In this document: positions 1-11,300 of the stretch, piece after piece | Numbering within the stretch: position 1 is the first letter of the stretch | How the letters are laid out: each line of letters begins with the position of its first letter | NCBI RefSeq assembly: GCF_021018895.1 | Contig: NC_079368.1 | Location: 6,632,001-6,696,000, forward strand | DNA: 64,000 nucleotides | Reading direction: 5' to 3' | DNA from: Seriola aureovittata | Taxonomy: Eukaryota > Chordata > Actinopteri > Carangiformes > Carangidae | Notes under the pieces: generated by a model | Database searches by the model: none | Seen by the model: the letters and a program-made list of their open reading frames with translations, nothing else | What the model was told of the DNA's origin: nothing | Translations under genes and position numbers: made by a program

Positions 1-105
1 TGGAGCGTACGCACCTTCCAGGACTTCCTCCCTCCACTGCCGCAGCTGCATAAGAAGTGGTGCAGCTGGAACTCCACCAGTCCCTTCACCAAGCTAGTGG
101 ACAGC
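1..105 (+). CDS. Penultimate coding exon of unrecognised gene 1 (5' cut by window)
   Basis: Open in frame 1 for 35 codons, then a GTCAGT donor at 106. Residues include DFLPPLPQLHKKWCSW. The exon ends in phase 0, matching the next exon. Confidence 0.5.
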
Positions 106-1192
106 GTCAGTACCAGAACCTTTGCTGTGTTTTCATATCCAGGCCCATTTGAGGTTGATAAGGGGTGACCACTGTTTGCGTGTCAGCAGTTGCTTGGGAT
201 AATTTCCAATATGAAAGAGCTAATCTCAGGGATTGTTGCTTGACCTACAGAATACCCCAAATGACATTATTATCTCCCTTACCTTTTGTGGTACATGGAG
301 ATAGTTCGTGGTTTAGCATAATCAACAAGTCAATCCAGGTATTGTGCATGTTGGCTTACTGAGACACTTAAATACAGTGGAGTCATCGTTAGTGTTGTCA
401 CACCTGTGCTTATCATACCATGACAATCAAAATGCCCATTGTTAAAAACTTGAGGGACACTCAACTGTCACTGTATCATTGCAGGCTCCATCCAGTTTGA
501 TGGCTGATGGCAGGGGAGGAGACAACAGGAAGGTCTTCTCTGAGGTTCACTTGGAGGCTAACGCAGACACCAGCGTCATCTCTGACTCAGCCATCAGCAA
601 TGCTTCCTACCCACTTACGCAGCCTGCCCAGAGGCAGCGGCGTCTCAATTCTACCAGTAACCTGCGCCGCTCACGCTTCACGGGGCCTTGCTTTGGCCTG
701 CTTTCTGGAACAGCAGACCCAGTGAAGGCCTCTGGGGTTCCTCAACCCCAGGGAACCCCCCCAGAGCCCAGCAATGGCTCTTCTTCCTCCACCCAGTGTC
801 AAATGGAGAGTGGCCAGGCCGGAAAGCGGCGTGATTTCCCAGGTGAGGGTGATCACGTCAGCGTGCCAGTGTTTGCCATCTCTGAGGAGGAGGACCGGCA
901 GCCTTTGGTCTCAGCTGAGCACCTGGACCAGATGTCTGCCTCTGCTGTACTGAATGGACTGGTGAGGGGAACATATGAGGGGAAGAGGCCTGCAGTAGGA
1001 AGCACCAGCCACAGCCCCCAGAACCAGAGAGCCAGGCCAGAGTGGAGGCCATGGGGGAGCCAGGTGTCAGGAGGGGCTGGTCCACTCCCTTCCATCACAC
1101 CCACCACCATGACCGAGTCAAACACAGTCAGTGACAGCCAGTTGTGTCTTGGGCAGTCAACAGCGCTGTGTAGTGTGACCAACCAGATGTGA
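1..1192 (+). CDS. 3' end of an unrecognised protein-coding gene (partial; two exons)
   Basis: Two exons can be joined: 1-105 (cut by the window edge) and 485-1192, ending in TGA. The first ends at a GC|GTCAGT donor in phase 0 and the second follows an ATTGCAG acceptor, also phase 0. Together they give 270 C-terminal residues. The upstream part is rich in aromatic and basic residues (contains LHKKWCSWNSTSPF). The last exon encodes a long Ser/Pro/Gly-rich, probably disordered tail with an acidic patch (VFAISEEEDRQPL). I see no known domain, transmembrane segment or catalytic motif. The gene converges on chfr. In human, ANKLE2 and GOLGA3 lie close to CHFR, so a neighbour of that kind is possible, but I could not match the sequence to either. 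That it is a real gene is supported by the open 708-base terminal exon, the splice signals and a downstream AATAAA; its identity is unknown. Confidence 0.6.
485..1192 (+). CDS. Terminal coding exon of unrecognised gene 1
   Basis: Acceptor ATTGCAG ends at 484. The exon has 235 codons plus TGA at 1190-1192. It is low-complexity and rich in Ser, Pro, Gly and Gln, consistent with a disordered cytoplasmic or nuclear tail. Open frames on the other strand here are shadows. Confidence 0.6.
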   Translation, partial: APSSLMADGRGGDNRKVFSEVHLEANADTSVISDSAISNASYPLTQPAQRQRRLNSTSNLRRSRFTGPCFGLLSGTADPVKASGVPQPQGTPPEPSNGSSSSTQCQMESGQAGKRRDFPGEGDHVSVPVFAISEEEDRQPLVSAEHLDQMSASAVLNGLVRGTYEGKRPAVGSTSHSPQNQRARPEWRPWGSQVSGGAGPLPSITPTTMTESNTVSDSQLCLGQSTALCSVTNQM

Positions 1193-1935
1193 CCAGATGG
1201 TGAAAAAAGGAGGGACTCTGTTAGTGCTATTTTGTAAAATATATAACCTACTTCTTTCATTTCTGAAATCATCAATCTTTTACAAAATTACTACAAATTC
1301 GTTTCACTCTAGTTGATCTTTATTTTTTATAAAGTTGTGTTTGGACAAAGATGGAATAATATGCTGCTTACTATGCCCAGGCACTGACTGCTGTGGTGTT
1401 GTGTTTAAAGAAGATGACTGATTGCAAACATGAACACAAAAAGTATTTTCTCTGCAAGTACTTCATAACTCCCAACTCTTAGAAGCACTTTGCAAACAGA
1501 TTTATTAACCAGTTTGATGCTATTCTGTGAGTTATAATACTCCAACCATTGCACTTTGCTTTCAATAGCTCATTCATTGTGGATTTTGTGCTGCCCTGTG
1601 CCAGCTCTCCACTTTTTCCTTAATGTGGTTCTTCACGTGGTTATTTTTTTTTTTTTTTTTTAGCACAGGCTAATGAATGCTTATACAATTATCCAAAAGT
1701 GTTCTGCAGAACATAGATCATACGTTAATATCAATGCTGCAACAGTGTATGCATACAGTATGTACTCCTAAGGCTGATATTGGATTATAAAAGGGAAATC
1801 AAAATAATGTAAAAGCATATACAAGCACTAATATACACTATTATCTAGTATAAAGAGAACTAGCAATCACAATAGTATTTAAAATGAGTTATGAATTAAT
1901 GTAAAGTTTTAATAAAGGCTATGTCATTCACATGT
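1193..1935 (+). other. 3' UTR of gene 1 (inferred)
   Basis: AT-rich non-coding sequence after the TGA, containing a T-run at about 1644-1661 and ending just past an AATAAA hexamer at 1911-1916. The exact cleavage site is inferred. Confidence 0.5.
1911..1916 (+). terminator. Polyadenylation signal AATAAA for gene 1
   Basis: Canonical hexamer about 720 bases after the stop codon, followed within 30 bases by a T-rich stretch (ATGTTTTGTCC). It is the best candidate for the 3' end of the plus-strand gene. Confidence 0.5.
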
Positions 1936-4900
1936 TTTGTCCTTGATCTGATGAAAGTTGTTACTATCAGTAAGAACCTCAGACACCCTTGGGACAAAAC
2001 TGGACTTATAAGTCAGGATCTTTTGTCTGACTTGTGAGTCTTTTGATCCAGGAACTGTTGACGGTTATTTATGAATGTGCATGATGAAGTTTGTCTTCAG
2101 TAAAACTGGAAAGTTTCAAGTTTCCACATCACACACTTACCTAGCTGTGATGTCACAATATCATGATTTAAACTCAGATTTAAGGTGACTATAGAGAAAT
2201 GTTTCCCATACAAACAGATGAATGTGAAAACGGCTTTTCTTTGCACTACAGTTAAGCACAAACACATTTCTAAGAAGCAAGCCAGTTTCTACAGACAGCT
2301 ATATCAGTCTTTTAATTTTTGAAGGTAAACAAGCAAATCAGATCATACGCATTTCAAATACAGTTTTAGCATTGCTAATACAACATAAAGGGTAAAGAAG
2401 CATTTATCAAACTCTCAAACATATTTCTCAAACTTAAGTCCTCTCAACAATTTTTGCATGTGCCTAGTGCTACTCTATAGTGATTTAACTAGAAGTGGAT
2501 TATAGTCTAGACTAATTGTTCAAATAGTGCATTGCATACAAAGTTTACAGGCATCTGTGAGGACGTCCAACCCTTTAACTGCGAGATGCATGTCCAGCTT
2601 TGAACTGACGTGACTCTGATGCCCGTTCAGTCTCCCATATTCCTGGAAGCTGTGATGAGGTAGAATGAAACCTGCCTCTTCCATACTGCTGAGCAGCTTG
2701 GTCCAGACTTTTGCACAAAAGGTGAGTAAATATTTGCCTTAATATACAACATACGCCTGCACATCCCACCCCAGGGAGAATGCAAAGCACTCCTCCAAAG
2801 CTTCTTTAATACCAATTCCTGATTGGAGCGGCTTGGGACTGTTGTTGGCTTAGGGTCCCCAGATCTCCTGTAGGGAATAATTAAAACTCAGCCACTCCGT
2901 CGGGGGGATCGACTAGGCTTGTGCTGAGGGCCTGAGCTGCTAAGGAATGCCAATGTGGACCCACCATGACTTAGGGGGCCAAAAAAAAAACAAAAAAAAA
3001 ACATCTAAACCACCTTGCTAACGCCACAGATGAACTAAGGAGCTCAGGCGCAGGCCAGGAAAGTGCCCATTCACAAACCACCAAAACAAAATATGAAGAG
3101 CCGTATTCCAAAACAACACATACTGCTAATGCCATTGATAGTATATTCCAGAAACGCACAGAATTTTCTTCAATTCAGCACTTAAACTATCTTGGATAAC
3201 CTTTACAAAAAAAGTTTATTTTTCACATTTGCATTTTTCTTTTCGATGTATATCTTATTTTGGAATGAAACCCTTCATATGAATAAAAGTCAGATATTAT
3301 GAGCTAGAGTATTGAGATCCCATATACTGGATACAGACACCTTTTATAGGATGTTGGCTTCATATCATGGGTTCACCTGGTAGGTCAGTAAAGAAACCTT
3401 TAAATATGTATGAAACAAATATGTGCAAATATCCTCATAATTGTACAATATAGACACAACTAGCAAACAATCTAAAAAAAACATTGAAAACAAGATTAAC
3501 GTTTGTGTGAAATTATACAAAATGAAGTAATGCAAGCCAGGCTCTGCTTTTAACATTTTCTACTCCCCCCTATTCTACACAAACAGCAACCCTACAAAAA
3601 ACAAACAAGGGAATTCAAGACTATTATTTCATCCTTGTATTTGAATGTTAAAGGCCTCTTGAAACTACAGGATGTCCTTATTTCACTAAATAAGTAAAAA
3701 AAAGTCAAATTTTTACAGTTGACATCAATACTAGCTGTGCATGTTTGCATGATGGGGACATACTGACACTTGGGTAATGATAGTCATAAATGAGACATCA
3801 GATTCAACATGACTGTTCAGCGACAGCGTTTACATGTTGACGCAGATCTTGTCTAACCACCAAACATGGTTAACCTGCAATTAAAACAGCAAGACAGCAG
3901 CTTTGTGTACCTGAGGAACCAGAGAAAAACTATTTCACCTACATTTTGATCTAACCAAATCTGCTTCACACACTGATCAACTAATATCTCCAAAACCTTG
4001 ACAGAATCTGAATTCAATGCTATCAAAATGCTAGCAAGGTAAATTGTAACACATATAATTAGAACCCAAATGACAGAACATACTGTTGTTTGTATTGGCA
4101 CGATTCTCTTCACTATTGGCTCTGCAAGTTCATGCTGCAAAACTCTGCAAGCACTTTCAGCTTCAGCATATTTAACCGTTACTGGCTGCTGGTAATGCCG
4201 TCTATTTTTTCCTCTATGGAGTCTACATGGACTGTGCTTTTCCTCACAGCTTAGCCCTTACTACAAGGCTCTGAGAACATGTCCCTTCTACACTACTTTA
4301 ATCACCTTGGAGATGATTATCCAGAGCAAAGCATACAACAGAGGCCCCTGTACCCTCTGACAGCATTACAACACATTGATCCCCTTCCCACAGACATGAA
4401 ATCCTATACAAATATCACATGGGATTATGAATCTACCCCAGTTCGTGCGTGGGGCTTTGACGTGGCTTTTTGCCCTTGCCTGGGAACACAGTAAAGCCTT
4501 GGCAAAACAGGAATAGACCCTCCGGGGTGAGACAGTCATGTATTCATTTTGTTTAAAGTTAACAGTTTGGATCTCAGAAGAGTATTACTATTACAGTACT
4601 TTTATTTATCACTTGACTTTTTCTGTAAAGGTAACAGATGTTTTCATCAACATCATATTATTTGAAGCCCTGGATTCTAAACTCAATATTTCATAAGACT
4701 GTTAAAAACGTATAACAAGTTAAAAAAAAAAGAAAGAAAATATGCATCAGGTCCTTTAAGCCTCGATAACCAAGGTTGGAGGACATAATATAAAACATGC
4801 GCACCAACATTTGTAAGTACATACAGTACATAGCCTTAATCCATAAAGATTGCCTCAATCGCTCTTAATCTGAGAGGAAAAATAACATTTTTGTCAAACA

Positions 4901-5308
4901 GGCTGGAGGAAGCACCTTTAACTATTTCACCACCCAAACAAATACAATTTGTCAAAAGGCGGTTGGTTATCAGGTAAATTAGACAATCGCATGAGCCACA
5001 GACAATGTTAAAAATGGTGGCTGGTGTTAAATGCCCACCCCGGTTGTAACTCATAACAACTTCAAACTTTACTAAACTCTGAACTTTAATTTGAATGTGC
5101 ATAGAATCATTTCACCGTGTCAAGACAGACACTGGCCACTATTGTAAATGGATAATGATTGTAATTTCTGCATTAAGTTATTGCATAATATTGAAGGCAG
5201 TTAGCTACAATGGACACAACAAAACTTAACAAGACCATGTCGCTCCAATGCATGAGATGCTCAGTTATCTCCATTTGACAGTGAAGACACACACACCGCT
5301 CTGCTCCT
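1936..5308. other. Convergent intergenic space, partly chfr 3' UTR
   Basis: AT-rich DNA between the 3' ends of gene 1 and chfr. It holds A-runs near 2981-3001 and 4721-4737 and only short spurious open frames. Minus-strand AATAAA hexamers at 4601-4606 and 3215-3220 could end chfr transcripts. I see no coding exon, RNA gene or recognisable transposon. Confidence 0.5.
4601..4606 (-). terminator. Candidate polyadenylation signal for chfr
   Basis: Minus-strand AATAAA about 700 bases after the chfr stop. Another hexamer lies at 3215-3220, so the site actually used is uncertain. Confidence 0.3.
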
Positions 5309-5351
5309 TCAGTTCTTGAACCGTGTCTGTTCACATATGTGGTTGAATTTC
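5309..5351 (-). CDS. chfr: chfr coding exon 17 (end of PBZ, stop)
   Basis: 43 bases encoding KFNHICEQTRFKN and TGA at 5311-5309, matching the vertebrate CHFR C-terminus. Acceptor CATTTCAG. Confidence 0.93.
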
Positions 5352-8300
5352 CTGAAATGAAAATAAAAGAACAAACCACATAAATTAAGCGCTGCATTTA
5401 AAAACCCAAAGAGATGACATGAACCACCTTGCACAGCTCTTCAAACAGCAGAATGAGCAACTATGGGACTGTGTTTATACAAGGACTCCTTCTAGTGGTA
5501 AAATAAGTGAACTACACGCAAAGGGCTTGTATTCAGTGTTAAAAAGAAATATTCTCAACAGATTTATAACCCCACAAGCTGTGGGCTCAGCAATAACATG
5601 GCACAAAAAACATCCAGCTGGCAACGAGCAAAGGCTCTAATGGGTTTTTCAAATAAGCATCTATAAATGCTCAAGAATCTAAATCCTAAATCTCATTAAT
5701 AAATATGTTAAGTGCCAGTAAAAAAAACTGTGGTTCAGAAAACATTTTATAACTGTGTCATTCCTTAGAATATGTCAATGTGATAGAACTGACATTTAAT
5801 ATGTTTATGCATGCAAGCGGATCCCTCTGCATTATGTATGGACAATCACAACTCAGTGGATGGATCTGTGCTTTTCATTGGTCAGCACAAAAAAACAGTG
5901 GCAAATGGAAAACTAATACAGTACAGTAGATAAGCATTTTAATATAATGCAACAATGTTGACCCTCAAAGTAGCAAGGACGCAAAGTGTTAGCGTTGCAG
6001 AGGGGATTCAGGTCACTGATAAAGCTTCACTGTTACCAAAAAGGACTGTTTCATCACCATACAACTACCGCGGGCAGACGCGCTATCTTAGTGAGTTTAT
6101 GTGGTGTTTTGTGTCTAATAAGACTTACATTGCATGATGTGCCTTCACCTGCGTACGACAGTTGCGTCCCCAGTAACAGTTGGGACGAGATGTTACAGCA
6201 GCTGAGGAAAAAGAAAAAAAGAGCATTAAGCAAAGTTATTACATGGGTATGACATATATGTATTTTCCTTTGTTTGTCTAAGGTACCTAAAAAGTTGAAC
6301 TTAAAAATAATCTTGGTTTGTCTGACCTGTCAGCTCAGTTACAGGGATGTTCTGTCTGTACTTGTAGGCCAGCTCCTTGAATGCTCGCAGGCCACAGCAG
6401 AAGCACAGGATGGTGTTTGCAGAGATGCGGCAATCTGACAGAATTAGAAAGGACAAAATCTTACCACTCTTTCTTTTTATATGTGGACTTGTATGTGCTA
6501 CACTGCAGTGGGTTTTGATCTGAGGGCTCACCTGTCAGATAGTAGTTTCCATGCTGTAAACCCTCCAGAGCCTCCTGGAGAAGATCTCTCCATGACTTCC
6601 CTCTGGAGGACAGGTAGTTCTGGTGGGAGGATGGAAACACACACAGAAAAGCATCTTAACATCACACATGGCAGTATGTGCAGCCGTACAGTCTCAGCAT
6701 GTAAGTGGACTCTACAGTTTGCAGGTAGAAGCTTTAGCTGGTACATTTTGTAATATTCAGAGCTTATTTTGCTTAGATTAGCAAAAGCAGTTTGGTGGAC
6801 ACACAGATCCAAAGTGTTTTAGAGTATCATGAATGTAGATATTTTTGCAGCAGTTGCTTCAGTTTGAATCAATCACTCAAGATCTAAACAGCATACTTTA
6901 CACAACTGACTTAATCAAGTAATTCATTGTAATATATAAATACACAGTCCATCTTACCTGGAGGATCTCAGATTCATAGTTATTGTTGTTTAGCACTCCA
7001 TCCAAGCATTTGTCTGTCAGATTGAGCTCTGAAAAAGAAATATAACAGTGGATTTAAAAAAAAACTACAAAGCGGGGCACCTCGGTGGCTCACCTGGTAG
7101 AGTGCGTTCCATTAGGACTTAGTCCTTACTGCAGCGGTCTGGGTTTGAGTCTGACCCACGGTCATTTGCTGCATGTCATCCCCTCTCTCTCTCACCCCCA
7201 ACTTTCCTGTCTCTCTCTCACTACTACTCTAATAAAGTAGAAAAGCCCCCAAAAAATAACTAAAAAAAAAAAACAAACAAAAAAAAAAAACTGCAAAGCA
7301 CAAACATTTGTGGGAAACGCTGTGCTTTCAATTTGAGAATGACAATCATCAAAATTACAAATGTTGTAGTTGGACAGTATTCTGGACGGACATTTCCACC
7401 TCAATTAAAAGGTTTAATGGTAACAGACAAATAACTCCCATACTGATCAAAGCCTGCTACCCAGCAATAAGGCTAACAGTTGAGATCCCCCTGGGGCTGT
7501 TTTTTGCTGAAACAGATACATACCGCTGAATTGAGCCAGACAGCCTTGACAGCCAATCCTCTGGCAACCCCAGTACATATGACAGAAGGGTCGCTGGCAC
7601 AGTACACCTGCCAACAGACAAGACGTCACGCATACAAGGTGTTTAATGGAGTTTATGAAACAATCTATCCACACATGTGAGTGGATGGCAAAGTTGTACT
7701 TTAACTATCAGGTGGTTTTACATGCACTGCATACCTCAAAGTATGTACATGAAATACATCTTTATACTGAAGAGCCTTACACAATTTAAGTTTTCAGATT
7801 GACAGTATATTGTTATCTATTAGATTTCTTCAGAGGGACTAACAAGTTCAGGGGCCACTCACATTGTTGAGCATTAACCTGCTGGCTGTTATGCTCAGCC
7901 CGTCTGTCTGGCATCGGCTGGAGACAGCAGGTGCAGATGAGATGGCAGCCCTGAGGGGGGCAGCGGTACTCCTGAGGAGCTGCGGACAGGATTGCGGGGG
8001 GGGGGGGGGGGGGGGTTTAGCCAGGAGAATCATTTGTGCTGCAGTGGAAATACATTTTCCAGTTACAGAGCAAACAGCAACTCTGGCAGACTGCTTTTGG
8101 TAGGCTATTAGGATTATAACAGCATACTGTATCCTGAAATTTACACTGAGTTCAAAGTCTAACTTTAGCTAGTCATCATCCCATCTGATCTACACTCGTA
8201 ATCACCTGAGGGGACATCAGAGGATGTTGAAGGCTGCTCCCCTGTGGGCTTGGCAGACCCCTCCTCAGTTGCTGCTTTGGGTGGAGCAGGTACAGGCGGT

Positions 8301-11300
8301 GGAGCTGGCAGACCAGGGAACCAGTAATTTGAACCTGTAGCAAACAGCACCTGACTGACCTCCCTCCTGTAGCCAGGACACTGTCGGCACATCACTAGAG
8401 GCTGACTGGAGACAAAAACACATCAGGCAAATCATCACATGGAGAAATAGTTCACAACTAGTGCACTACAGTGTGGTTTGCATTGATGGCTTTTGCCTGT
8501 CCCATGTCATGATATTCTTATGACATTTATGGTTTCATGTGTTTTTCATGTGTTTTTTTCTTACTGCACATTTATGAGTTCTACTGTTTTTATCAATGTT
8601 TTCATCTGATATATTTTACATGCAGTGTTTTATATAAATTGTTAATCATTATCTATGCAACACACTGTTAGAAACATTTTATAATGCGTTTCCCACAAAT
8701 GCAAACAGTCAGACCTTTTACCTGAAGTCTGAGGAATCACTGTCATTGTCAGAGAACTCAAAGAGGTAATCTGAACTGCCCTCTTCATCAGAGAAAGAAC
8801 GCTCAACTTTTGGCTGCAACATGTCCTGAGTTATCTTGTTACGGCTGTCCATGCTCTTCAGATCTTCCTCGCTGCGACACTTTTCTGTGGGACAGAAAGG
8901 GCCACACAAAAAAATGCACAATGTAATGTGATTTTTGGGTAATATGAAGGGTATGAGTACACTACTTTGGAAATTATACAAGGTAAGTAGCTGAGTTGCT
9001 TACATGCTATTGCTTCACTCTTGTTCTATGTAAATATTTATGTTAGCTTTGGTAGAGGAACCTGGCATTTTGAATAAAATTAAGTGCCAATGTATCAGCA
9101 CTAAAGTGGCTATTAAACGGATCTTTATCTGTTCAAACCTGGGTGCTGGATGAGGTAGGCCTCAACCAGGTTGTTGAGGATGTGGTTTTTATGAATCCTC
9201 TCCACAGGGCAGCGACAGGTGGGGCAAAGCGAAGAACGCTCCATCCAGCCTGAGTAGCAAGCAGCACAGAAGACATGCATGCAAGGCTGCAAGCTAAAGC
9301 AAAAACAAGAGACTCAGAGTTATTCACATGCATGTGTTTGCAAAGTGCCTTACAAGATCACAAAATAGGGCTCAAGCATCTATCCTTGGATATCTCGGCC
9401 TTTGAGATCTTACCCAACACAGTCATGCAATAGGTCCTGGCAAATGACGCATGTCAGAGTCTCCTCCATTTTGTCTGTTTTAGTCCCTTCCACTGGAGGT
9501 TTAGACAAAAGACTCCCAAGACTTCCCTTAGCTGAACCAACGACCTCTGTACTGGATGTGTGTGGCAAGCTCGAATCAAAATCTTTATCTGTAAACACAA
9601 AGTGTATATTACATGCTACACAGAGGCATTCATGGGATTTGTCTGGTTTGGCTTACAAAAACCTTCCAAGCTGGACTTAAACTTGAAAAGAAGTTTTTGG
9701 AGTTTAAGATTTAAATCTGCTGTGAATAATCAAGGAAAACCAGCTTGATATGGAAGTAGAAAAAACTAACCATTGTCTTTTTTCCTCCGCTTGCTTTCTG
9801 GCTCCATGTTATCCATGTCTTCTTTAGCTTGGCCTGATAAAAATGGAGGAACAACAGACCTGGGTCAAATGTAGTGTTAATACTTAGTACGTAGTTGATG
9901 AGAGAGTTTAGTTGAAAAATTTTAGACTAGGGATGAATCATATAATAAACAGTGAATGGAGGAGTTGGATCCGCAAAATGAGCTACTTCTGTAGTATGGA
10001 AGTGGTCTGATAACAATAATCTGAAGATAAAAGAGCGTTGCTGCTAATACATACAACAACAGCCATTCAGTCCATCATCTAGTCACTATTACTGACGACA
10101 AAGCAAATCATGTCAGGATCTGATTCAATTAAGTTGGATGTCATTGTATGTTCACGTTGTGGGCGTTTAGTCAGAGCAGCATAAACCCCCCCCCCCCCCC
10201 AAAAAAAGGGAAATGGCTCAGTTAGTCACAATAAAGTTGGGATTTGTGAGGAAGAAGTTACTGCACAAAGTAGCGCTGCATCTGTCTGCTCCATTAACAT
10301 CCTGCAATTATATATAATTATTACAAATCTAATACAATAAATATGCTGCAATATCATGATATTATTTAAGGCCCCACCAATGACCCTTCTTCAACAGTGT
10401 GTTAGCAGAGAACCTACCAGAGGCAGGAGAGGCTGTTGTTGCCATGGGACCAGAAGTGAGAGGGCTCTCAATACAGAAGTGGGAAGCAGAGGTGGAGGGC
10501 TGAGGTTCCTCCTGAGTTGGAGCCTTTGTGAGCATTACAGGCTCTACAGAGAGTGACATCTCTGAAGCTGGAACAGGAGCAGGACTGCAGGCTGGTTTGT
10601 CCATGTCTGAAGTTAAGATAGAGTGTGGGGGGGGGGGGTTTACTAATGAGCCACAATGTGGCTGTGGCATAAAAGTGGTTGAACTAAACACTACTTTACT
10701 TACCATAACTATGTTGTGAAACAGCCTGCTCCGTTTGGATTGAGTGGTAAACATAGGCGATGTCTACAGGGTGACAAGAGAGGAAGTTGTCTGTCTTTCC
10801 TTATTATAAATTCATATAAATACATTATTCTCATGGCTAACAAAATGAACAACTCACTCTGTTCAGGCTCACTTTTCCTGTATACAAAGTAGATGACATC
10901 ACCATTCTGCAGCATGTGAGTTTGCTTTTTGACCAGTTTGGACGTGTTGATCACCGTGCCATTAGTGCTGCAGATTAAAAAACGTGCAATTACATTTCAC
11001 TGTAAAGGTTTCTTGTGTTTGCTTTATGAAAGGACGAGTATCTAATCATACATAAGTAGACACCTGAACAGCTCTAAAAATACATTTAAATACTTTCAAC
11101 AATTTCTTTAATGTAACTTCTAATCAATAGTGCCCCACAGAACTCATATCATTTAGGTTTAGCTCATTGGGAAGCTAACACATGATACATGCATCATTTC
11201 TGTGCTACAGTTGAGTTCAAATTCAGCATAGAGTACCTCATGTCTTCAAGCCACACCAGCCCTGAGCTTTCATCTTGCACAATCTTGCAGTGCTCCCCTG

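Noticed and set aside
7074..7160. Functional tRNA gene
   Set aside because: A- and B-box-like words are present, but the sequence lacks a full cloverleaf and continues into a SINE body with an A-rich tail.
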